Shown here one piece after another: positions 49,444-55,939 of a stretch of DNA of 61,717 nt. Within the stretch, counting starts at the first letter, position 1. Each line of letters starts with the position of its first letter. The position numbers and the translations under genes were made by a program. The stretch covers positions 1 to 61,717 of the forward strand of contig DASUAO010000039.1 of assembly GCA_035763745.1 (NCBI GenBank). The letters are read 5' to 3'. Under the pieces are notes generated by a model. The model was given only the letters and a program-made list of their open reading frames with translations, was not told the DNA's origin and made no database searches. Source of the DNA: DASUAO01 sp035763745 (GTDB lineage Bacteria; Actinomycetota; Acidimicrobiia; IMCC26256; PALSA-555).

Positions 49444-50526
49444 GTGCCCTCCTTCCGCACGGGAGCCGTGCTGCGGCTGCTCGAAGAGCGCGCCGGCCTC
49501 CAGCGGGTCGAGGTGTCGCTCGAAGACGGGCCGGCCCGTGCGTACGTCCTCACCCAGCTCACGGGGACCGTTGCGGTCGGTGACCCCGTGGTCGTCAACA
49601 CGACCGCGGTCGAGCTGGGCCTGGGCACCGGCGGATGGCACGTCGTGCACTGGAACCTCGCGCGCGACGGATGGAGCGAACGCGGGCCTGGTCACATCAT
49701 CAAGGGCCGGTACACGAGCCTCCAGGCCGACGTGGGCAGCACCGAGGAGCACCTCGAGCACCTCGCGGAGATCGAGTCCGTCGACGGGGTCCCGGTCGTC
49801 GCCGCCGCGCTCCACAGCCAGGTGCCGGCCGTCGCGGTGGCAGTCAAGGACCTGGCACCCGATGCCCGCGTCGTGTACGTGATGACCGACGGTGCCGGGC
49901 TGCCGATCGCGCTGTCGGACCTCGTGGCCGGACTGCGTGAGCGCAACCTCATCGATGCGACGATCACCTGCGGCCATGCGTTCGGCGGCGACTACGAGGC
50001 GGTGTCGATCTTCTCCGCGCTGGCCGTGGCCCGTCACGCCGCGGGCGCCGACGTCGTCGTGGTGGCGATGGGTCCAGGGATCGTCGGGACGAACACGCGC
50101 CTGGGGTTCTCGGGCATGGAGGTCGGCCCGATCCTCGACGCGGCGGCTGCGCTCGGTGGCGTTCCGATCGCGGCGCTGCGGGTGAGCTTCGCCGATCCGC
50201 GCGCCCGTCATCTCGGGCTCTCGCACCACAGCGCGACCGCGCTGCGCCTCGCCTGTCGGTCCCGGGTCGTCGTCCCGGTCCCGACGGTCGGTGGTGAGGA
50301 AGAGGCGCACCTGCGGATCGACCTGCGCGACGCGGGGCTCGACGCCCGCCACGATCTCGTCGACGTGGCCCCGATCGGCGTGCTCGACCGGTTCGCGGCC
50401 CATGACCTCGACATCATCTCGATGGGCCGGCCGGCCGCGGCCGACCCTGTGCTGTTCGAAGCCGCGGCCGCTGCAGGGGTCGTCGCGGTGGATCGTCGCG
50501 GTCGCCGGATCCGGGTGCAGCCGTGA
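49444..50526 (+). CDS. DUF3866 family protein
   Basis: 360 residues. N-terminal strand-rich part (VLRLLEERAGLQRVEVSLEDG...VVVNTTAVELGLGTGGWHVV), then a Rossmann-like region: AAALHSQVPAVAVAVKDLAPDARVVYVMTDGAGLPIALSDLV, TITCGHAFGGDYEAVSIFSAL and VVVAMGPGIVGTNTRLGFSGME. This is the actinobacterial DUF3866 family, often found by pafBC; biochemical function unknown. GTG start with GAGGAA about six bases upstream; overlaps pafB. Confidence 0.82.
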   Translation: MPSFRTGAVLRLLEERAGLQRVEVSLEDGPARAYVLTQLTGTVAVGDPVVVNTTAVELGLGTGGWHVVHWNLARDGWSERGPGHIIKGRYTSLQADVGSTEEHLEHLAEIESVDGVPVVAAALHSQVPAVAVAVKDLAPDARVVYVMTDGAGLPIALSDLVAGLRERNLIDATITCGHAFGGDYEAVSIFSALAVARHAAGADVVVVAMGPGIVGTNTRLGFSGMEVGPILDAAAALGGVPIAALRVSFADPRARHLGLSHHSATALRLACRSRVVVPVPTVGGEEEAHLRIDLRDAGLDARHDLVDVAPIGVLDRFAAHDLDIISMGRPAAADPVLFEAAAAAGVVAVDRRGRRIRVQP

Positions 50527-51482
50527 GCGAACGCCTGGAGCGCCTCCTCAACCTCACCGCGACGCTCCTCGAGACCCGGCGCCCGCTGACGCTCGACGAC
50601 CTCGCGGAGCGACTCGAACCGGCATACCCCGACGACAAGACGGCGCGACGACGTGCCTTCGAGCGGGACAAGGAGACGCTGCGGGAGCTCGGTGTCCCGG
50701 TGAGCGTGGAGAGCGTCGACTCGCTCGGCGGCGAGACCGGCTACCGGATCCGACCCGACGACTACTACCTGCCCGACCTCGCCCTCTCTGACGACGAGCG
50801 TGCCGCGCTGCACGTCGCGGTCACGGCCGTTCGCCTCGAGGGAGGCGCGGCGCATGCCGGTCTGTCCAAGCTCGGCGGGGCCGAGGGAGCAGCGGCGCCG
50901 CCGCTGGCGCAGCTCGAGGTGACGCCAGCGCTGCCCGACTGCTTCGACGCGGTCTCCCGTCGGCGCGTGCTGACCTTTCGTTATCGCGACGACGAGCGGA
51001 AGCTGGAGCCGTACGGTGTCGTGCACCGGATCGGGCACTGGTACGTCGTCGGACGTGACGTCGACCGAGACGCGCCCCGATCGTTCCGCATCGACCGGAT
51101 CGACGGGCGACCCGAGGTGGGTGCTCCCGGGGCGTTCGTCCCGCCTGCCGACGTGGACCCATCACGGTTCGTGCGGGACGATCCGCTCCGGTTCGGGGAG
51201 GATCAGCCCGTGGCTGCACGCGTCCTCGTCGACGCCGCCCGTGCCGCGTGGGTGACCGACGAGCTCGGGCCCGAGGTCGTGGTCGATCGGCGCGAGGACG
51301 GTGCCGTCGTCGTCGAGCTCCAGGTGGTGAACCGCGCCGCGTTCCGGACGTGGGTCCTCGGGCTGCTCGAGCACGCCGAGGTGCTCGAGCCCGCGGATCT
51401 GCGCCGCGACCTCGTCGACTGGCTCGGGGAGATCGTCGACCGGACCCGGACCGGCGACGAGGCCGGGCGGCGGAGCTCGTGA
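50523..51482 (+). CDS. pafB: WYL-domain transcription regulator PafB
   Basis: 319 residues: N-terminal winged helix (MSERLERLLNLTATLLETRRPLTLDDLAERL...), WYL domain with TFRYRDDERKLEPYGVVHRIGHWYVVGRD, and a WCX C-terminal extension. With PafC it activates LexA-independent DNA-damage genes; the WYL domain is thought to sense single-stranded DNA. GTGA overlaps on both sides couple it to DUF3866 and pafC. Confidence 0.92.
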   Translation: MSERLERLLNLTATLLETRRPLTLDDLAERLEPAYPDDKTARRRAFERDKETLRELGVPVSVESVDSLGGETGYRIRPDDYYLPDLALSDDERAALHVAVTAVRLEGGAAHAGLSKLGGAEGAAAPPLAQLEVTPALPDCFDAVSRRRVLTFRYRDDERKLEPYGVVHRIGHWYVVGRDVDRDAPRSFRIDRIDGRPEVGAPGAFVPPADVDPSRFVRDDPLRFGEDQPVAARVLVDAARAAWVTDELGPEVVVDRREDGAVVVELQVVNRAAFRTWVLGLLEHAEVLEPADLRRDLVDWLGEIVDRTRTGDEAGRRSS

Positions 51483-52426
51483 GCGGGCAGGAGCGGTCCC
51501 AGGACCGCCTGCAGCGGATGCTGGCGCTCGTGCCCTGGATACTCGCGAACCCCGGCGCGACGCTCGCTGAGCTCGCCACGCGCTTCGACATCGAGGAGAC
51601 CCAGCTCGAGCAGGACCTCGAGCTGCTGCCGATGTGCGGGCTCCCGCCGTACACCGCGGATCGCCTGATCGACGTCTGGGTGGGGGACGACGGCGCGGTG
51701 AGCATCCGCCTCGCCGAGTACTTCGAACGGCCGTTGCGCCTCACGCCCGCAGAGGGCGTCGCCCTGCTGGCGGCGGGCCGGACCCTGCTCGCGGTGCCGG
51801 GCTCGGATCCCGCGGGGCCGCTCGCCCGCGCGCTCGAGAAGCTGGAACGGACGCTCGGCGCGACCGGAGGGATCACCGTCGACGTCGGCGGTGCGAACCA
51901 CGTGGAGCTGCTCCGGGACGCGGCCGACGACGGCCGGCAGCTCGAGATCGAGTACTACACGTTCGCCCGCGACGAGATGACGACCCGGGTCGTGGATCCA
52001 GTGCGGGTGTTCCACGCGTTCGGCGCCTGGTACCTCGCGGCCTACTGCCATCGGGCCGAGAGCGATCGGCTCTTCCGCGTCGACCGGGTGCGAGCGGTGC
52101 GCGAGACGGGCGTTGCCGTCCCGCCACGACCGGCCACGACCGACGACGGCGGCCTCGTGTACCGACCCTCACCCGACGACCTGCGCGTCCGGATGAGGCT
52201 GGGCCGGGCTGCGACCTGGGTCGCCGAGAGTCTGCCCATCGAGGCCCGCAAGGAGCTCCGGGGTGGACGGATCGAGGTGGTGCTCGCCGTCAGCGGCGCG
52301 GCGTTCCTCGAGCGTCTCGCCCTCGGCCTCGGATCCGATGCCGAGGTCGTGGCCCCCGACGAGGCGCGCACGATGGTCGAAGAGGCGGCCCGACGGGTCC
52401 TGACGCGATACGAGGCCGGGCCATGA
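51479..52426 (+). CDS. pafC: WYL-domain transcription regulator PafC
   Basis: 315 residues, same architecture as PafB: helix-turn-helix region RLQRMLALVPWILANPGATLAELATRFDIEE, WYL domain with IEYYTFARDEMTTRVVDPVRVFHAFGAWYLAAY and a WCX tail. Forms the PafBC heterodimer. GTG at 51479 overlaps pafB; its stop overlaps a 24-codon ORF (ATGA). Confidence 0.92.
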   Translation: MSGQERSQDRLQRMLALVPWILANPGATLAELATRFDIEETQLEQDLELLPMCGLPPYTADRLIDVWVGDDGAVSIRLAEYFERPLRLTPAEGVALLAAGRTLLAVPGSDPAGPLARALEKLERTLGATGGITVDVGGANHVELLRDAADDGRQLEIEYYTFARDEMTTRVVDPVRVFHAFGAWYLAAYCHRAESDRLFRVDRVRAVRETGVAVPPRPATTDDGGLVYRPSPDDLRVRMRLGRAATWVAESLPIEARKELRGGRIEVVLAVSGAAFLERLALGLGSDAEVVAPDEARTMVEEAARRVLTRYEAGP

Positions 52427-52497
52427 CCGTCGACCGGCGACCCCGGTACCACACGGTCGACGCGCGAGGATGGACCATCGTGGAGCCTGCAGCGTGA
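52423..52497 (+). CDS. 24-residue ORF bridging pafC and lepB
   Basis: MTVDRRPRYHTVDARGWTIV..., 24 residues. Its ATG overlaps the pafC stop (ATGA) and its TGA overlaps the lepB GTG (GTGA), so it fills the gap exactly. Basic start and aromatic end; no known domain. It may be a real microprotein or simply a translational relay that carries ribosomes from pafC to lepB. Confidence 0.5.
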   Translation: MTVDRRPRYHTVDARGWTIVEPAA

Positions 52498-53228
52498 CCG
52501 ACTCGGAGACCACGGGCACCCACGCGGCAGAGGCCACGTCCGTGCTGGCGCCGGCGCCGGCCGATCCCGTCCCCACCCCGGGCGGTGCCGGTGGTGCCGG
52601 ATCCTCGGGGCGGCGGTCGCGGCGGCTCCGGCGGCCGATCCCCCGACGGACCGCGGAGCACAAGGGGTTCGCCCGGACCGCGATCGAGTGGGTGGTGCTC
52701 ATCCTCCTCGCGCTCGTGATCGCCTTCCTGATCAAGACGTTCCTCTTCCAGGCGTTCTTCATCCCGTCCGAGTCGATGACGCCCACGCTCAAGGTGGGGG
52801 ACCGCGTGCTCGTGAACAAGCTGTCCTACGACCTCCACGACGTGAACCGCGGCGACATCCTCGTGTTCGAGGCTCCGGCGTCGGCGCGATCCGACGGGAT
52901 CAAGGACCTCGTGAAGCGCGCGGTCGCGCTCCCCGGCGAGACGATCACCGACGACGGGGACGGTCACCTGCTCATCGACGGCCGACGACTCGGCGAGCCC
53001 TACCTCCCGGCCGGGACGGTCTCGACGTTCTCCGACGTCCCGCCCGGGTGCGGCACGCCCGCCGACGGGAGCCCGGGCTGCGTCGTGCCGAAGGGCCACG
53101 CGTTCATGATGGGCGACAACCGCGGCGCGTCGAAGGACTCTCGGGTGTTCGGTCCGATCGACGTGGACACGATCGTCGGACGCGTGTTCGTCCGGATCTG
53201 GCCGATCTCGGGCATCGGGCTGCTCTAG
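52494..53228 (+). CDS. lepB: Signal peptidase I
   Basis: 244 residues. Ala/Pro-rich cytoplasmic start, a single membrane segment (IEWVVLILLALVIAFLIKTFLF), catalytic Ser94 in PSESMTPTL and Lys141 in DLVKRAVALPGE, plus GDNRGASKDSRVFGP near the C-terminus. Cleaves signal peptides of Sec and Tat substrates. GTGA coupled to the microORF; its TAG stop overlaps the opposing phosphodiesterase stop (CTAG). Together with tatA and tatC it makes an export neighborhood. Confidence 0.94.
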   Translation: MTDSETTGTHAAEATSVLAPAPADPVPTPGGAGGAGSSGRRSRRLRRPIPRRTAEHKGFARTAIEWVVLILLALVIAFLIKTFLFQAFFIPSESMTPTLKVGDRVLVNKLSYDLHDVNRGDILVFEAPASARSDGIKDLVKRAVALPGETITDDGDGHLLIDGRRLGEPYLPAGTVSTFSDVPPGCGTPADGSPGCVVPKGHAFMMGDNRGASKDSRVFGPIDVDTIVGRVFVRIWPISGIGLL

Positions 53229-53968
53229 GCGCCCGGCGCCTCGCCCTCCTCGCGTCGCCCTTCGGGTGCCGGCCACGCGGCCACCGTCCGGACCATCCGG
53301 TCCACGTGGTCGCTGTAGAGGCCGTCGACGCCGATCCTGAGCATCCCCTCGAGGTGGCGGACCTCCTGGGCATCCCACGCGAAGGCGCGGATCCCGAAGC
53401 GGTGGAACAGCGCGACCAGGCCGCGGCTCCACTCGCTGTGGTGCATGTTCATGACGTCGAGGCCGCCGGCCGCGAGGTCCGCCGCATGGCGCTCGACGGA
53501 GTCGGGGAGCCGGCTGCGCGTCTGGCTGTGCACGAGACGCACCTCGGGTGCGGACTCCCGGAGGTGCCGGAGATGGCGGCTCGAGGGTGAGCAGAGCCAC
53601 AGGCGCTGCGGATCCCCGAGCTCACGGGCGACGTCGATGATGCGCGCGCCGACCTCGGCGTCCTTCAGGTCGATCGACAGCTCGTAGTCGGAGCCCAGCT
53701 CCCGGTACAGGTCGACGAGGCGGGGCACCTCGTGGCGGCCGAGACGGTCGGCCGCCGTGCCCGCGACCCGGAGCCGCCACGGCACCACGCCCCGGAGCCG
53801 GACCCAGATCCGCGGGTCGTGGACCAGCACGACCTCGCCGTCGGCCGCGCAGTAGGCGTCGGTCTCGAGGCCGGTCGCACCGTGCTCGAGCGCGTAGCGG
53901 AACGCTGCGAGGGTGTTCTCGGGCAGATGGGCCCGTGCGCCCCGGTGGGCGAACGTGATCGGTGCCAC
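53225..53968 (-). CDS. Glycerophosphodiester phosphodiesterase
   Basis: 247 residues. ITFAHRGARAHLPENTLAAFRYAL carries the N-terminal catalytic His-Arg, GLETDAYCAADGEVVLVHDP the metal Glu/Asp and second His; SDYELSIDLKD supplies the third acidic cluster. Ends in an acidic/basic tail. No signal peptide, so cytoplasmic. GTG at 53968 chosen because the family N-terminus begins a few residues after it. Two 12-bp repeats lie upstream. Confidence 0.88.
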   Translation of the reverse strand: MAPITFAHRGARAHLPENTLAAFRYALEHGATGLETDAYCAADGEVVLVHDPRIWVRLRGVVPWRLRVAGTAADRLGRHEVPRLVDLYRELGSDYELSIDLKDAEVGARIIDVARELGDPQRLWLCSPSSRHLRHLRESAPEVRLVHSQTRSRLPDSVERHAADLAAGGLDVMNMHHSEWSRGLVALFHRFGIRAFAWDAQEVRHLEGMLRIGVDGLYSDHVDRMVRTVAAWPAPEGRREEGEAPGA

Positions 53969-54021
53969 AGTGGCGTCCCAGCGGGGGTCGGGGGTCGGGG
54001 CTTCGGGACCGCAGATACGGG

Positions 54022-54049
54022 GATCCTGAGTTCCCCTGATCCTGAGTTC
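54022..54049. repeat. 12-bp direct repeat, 16-bp period
   Basis: GATCCTGAGTTC occurs at 54022-54033 and 54038-54049, in the divergent gap between the phosphodiesterase and the zinc-ribbon gene; a weaker relative (GATCCTCAG) is at 54122. Operator-like. Confidence 0.6.
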
Positions 54050-54133
54050 TGATGGTGGAGGTGCGCCGAAGAATCGGCGGCACCGGCGACATCTTGGCTC
54101 AAGGGAACCCGTCAGGGCGCCGATCCTCAGCCC

Positions 54134-54466
54134 GTGACTTCGATCAAGGCCGAGTGCCCACGCTGCGGAGGCGTACGCCTCGTTCCCGACGACGTGATCG
54201 TCCGGGTCTGCGCCGAGGACGGACAGGGGGCCTACCGCTTCCGGTGCCCGACCTGCTCGGCGGCGGCGATCCACGAGGCGAGCCCGGCGATCTGCGCCCT
54301 GTTGCGCCAGGCCGGCTGCGTCGAGGAGGTCTGGCACCTCCCGGCCGAGCTCACGGAGGTGCGCTCCGGTCCCGCGTTCACCTCCGACGACCTGATCGAC
54401 TTCCACCTGCTGCTGCGCAACGAGGACTGGGCGGAGCAGCTCACCGGCACACCCCGCAACCTGTAG
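54134..54466 (+). CDS. Conserved zinc-ribbon protein
   Basis: 110 residues from GTG. Two Cys pairs, CPRCGG near residue 8 and CPTC near residue 39, make a zinc ribbon with strand GGVRLVPDDVIVRVCAEDGQGAYRF between. The rest is helical (AICALLRQAGCVEEVWHLPAEL, DDLIDFHLLLRNEDW). Probably cytoplasmic, role unknown. GATCCT lies six bases before the start. Upstream of tatA but separated by about 100 bases with its own promoter-like site. Confidence 0.75.
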   Translation: MTSIKAECPRCGGVRLVPDDVIVRVCAEDGQGAYRFRCPTCSAAAIHEASPAICALLRQAGCVEEVWHLPAELTEVRSGPAFTSDDLIDFHLLLRNEDWAEQLTGTPRNL

Positions 54467-54563
54467 CCACGGCGCACGTCGCCGGACCGGTCGAGCGACC
54501 CCGGCCATCACCGGCGCTCCCGATACGATCCCTCACGCACCATTCGGGTGCGAAGGGAGTGCG

Positions 54564-54923
54564 GTGCAGCTCGGTCCGGCGGAGATCCTCGTCGTCCTGG
54601 TGATTGCCCTGTTGGTGTTCGGGCCGAACAAGCTCCCCGAAGTGGGTCGCCAGGTCGGGCGCGCCTACCGCGAGGTGCGGCGCTTCCAACGATCCCTCAC
54701 CAGCGAGATGAGCGACGTCTTCGCCGACGACATCTCCGACGGCGCGGCGCCACCGCCCACCCTGCCGCCCAAGCGCGCGGTCTCCGACGCCCCGGACGGG
54801 CTCCCCGCCGCCCCGGACGAGCTCCCCGACGCCCCGCACGACACCGGCGCGTCGGAGGGCCCCGAGCCGGAGCCCCCCGGGTCCGGCGCATCCGGGTCCG
54901 GCGACGAGAGCGCCGAGCGCTGA
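54564..54923 (+). CDS. tatA: Sec-independent translocase TatA/TatB-like
   Basis: 119 residues. Short N-terminal membrane helix with the hallmark FGPNKLPEVGRQVGRAYREVRRF amphipathic segment; AEILVVLVIALLVFGPNKLPE is diagnostic. Pro/Glu-rich disordered tail. It could function as TatA or TatB; TatB-like tails are common. GTG start with GGGAG before it and TACGAT about 36 bases upstream. Followed by tatC after three bases. Confidence 0.9.
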   Translation: MQLGPAEILVVLVIALLVFGPNKLPEVGRQVGRAYREVRRFQRSLTSEMSDVFADDISDGAAPPPTLPPKRAVSDAPDGLPAAPDELPDAPHDTGASEGPEPEPPGSGASGSGDESAER

Positions 54924-54926
54924 CCC

Positions 54927-55655
54927 GTGCCGCGCCGACCCGCCGATGCCCGCATGACGGTCATCGAGCACCTCACCGAGCTCCGACGGCGGATCATCGT
55001 GTCGATCGTCGCTGTCGTCGGCGCCGCTGCGTTCTGCTACTGGTTCGCGCCCGACATCATCCGGTTCTTCCTCGAGTTCTACAAGAACGCCACCGACGGC
55101 CGCAACGACGCCTTCATCTTCACCGGCCCGCTCGACGCGTTCGCGACTCGACTCAAGGTCGCCACGTACGGCGGGATCGTCCTGGCGCTCCCGGTCTGGC
55201 TCTTCCAGCTCTGGCGCTTCATCACGCCGGGGCTCGATCCCCGCGAGAAGCGGTACGCGGTGCCGTTCGTGCTCGCGTCCGTTGCCCTGTTCGCGGTCGG
55301 TGCCGCGGTCGCGCTCATCACGCTCCCGCAGGCGCTCGACTTCCTGCTCAGCGTCGGTGGGCAGGAGCAGCGGCCGCTGCTCACCGCCGACAAGTACATC
55401 AGCCTCGTCTCCCTGATGATCCTGGCGTTCGGGCTCGCGTTCGAGTTCCCCGTGGTGCTGGTCTTCCTCCTGATCGCACGGATCCTGCGGACCGAGCAGC
55501 TGGGCCACTTCCGGCGTTGGGCCGTGGTCCTCGTCTTCGCGTTCGCCGCCGTCATCACTCCCAGCCAGGACCCCTACTCTCTGTTCTTCATGGCAGTTCC
55601 GATGTATGCCTTCTACGAGGCGAGCATCCTGATCGGGAAGGCGCTCAAGCGATGA
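54927..55655 (+). CDS. tatC: Sec-independent translocase TatC
   Basis: 242 residues. MTVIEHLTELRRRIIVSIVAV is the signal-recognition start; the remaining five segments include FFLEFYKNATDGR, YGGIVLALPVWLFQLWRFITPGL, and FGLAFEFPVVLVFLLIARI with the conserved Phe-Glu. Receptor for twin-arginine signals such as that of the exported amidohydrolase at 1642. GTG at 54927; a start at the internal ATG 54955 (MTVIEH) is also possible. ATGA overlap with the next gene. Confidence 0.93.
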   Translation: MPRRPADARMTVIEHLTELRRRIIVSIVAVVGAAAFCYWFAPDIIRFFLEFYKNATDGRNDAFIFTGPLDAFATRLKVATYGGIVLALPVWLFQLWRFITPGLDPREKRYAVPFVLASVALFAVGAAVALITLPQALDFLLSVGGQEQRPLLTADKYISLVSLMILAFGLAFEFPVVLVFLLIARILRTEQLGHFRRWAVVLVFAFAAVITPSQDPYSLFFMAVPMYAFYEASILIGKALKR

Positions 55656-55939
55656 CTCCCGGACGCCGGCCCACCCCGCACCGTCTGCGACGCGACCGCC
55701 GGGAGGTCGCGATCGCCGTTGCGAGCGCGGCTGCGATCCTGCTCGTGACCGCGTTGCTGCTCTGGGTCCTGGCGCCGGGGAGCGATGACCCGGCGCCTTC
55801 GACCCCGCCGGTCTCGCTGCCCACCCCGTCCGCCGACCCAAGCGTCCCGGACTCGAGCGTCCCCGACACGAGTGTCCCCGAGACCGTGGTCCCGGACCCG
55901 GGCGCCGGGGAGACGAGCACGACCGTCCTCGGCGGGTGA
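55652..55939 (+). CDS. Single-TM protein with Pro/Ser/Thr-rich tail
   Basis: 95 residues, ATGA-coupled to tatC and overlapping the helicase start. Basic N-terminus, one membrane segment (EVAIAVASAAAILLVTALLLWVL), then an extracytoplasmic low-complexity tail with repeated VPD/VPE units (SVPDSSVPDTSVPETVVPDP). Possibly a cell-wall or export accessory; no recognised domain. Confidence 0.72.
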   Translation: MTPGRRPTPHRLRRDRREVAIAVASAAAILLVTALLLWVLAPGSDDPAPSTPPVSLPTPSADPSVPDSSVPDTSVPETVVPDPGAGETSTTVLGG

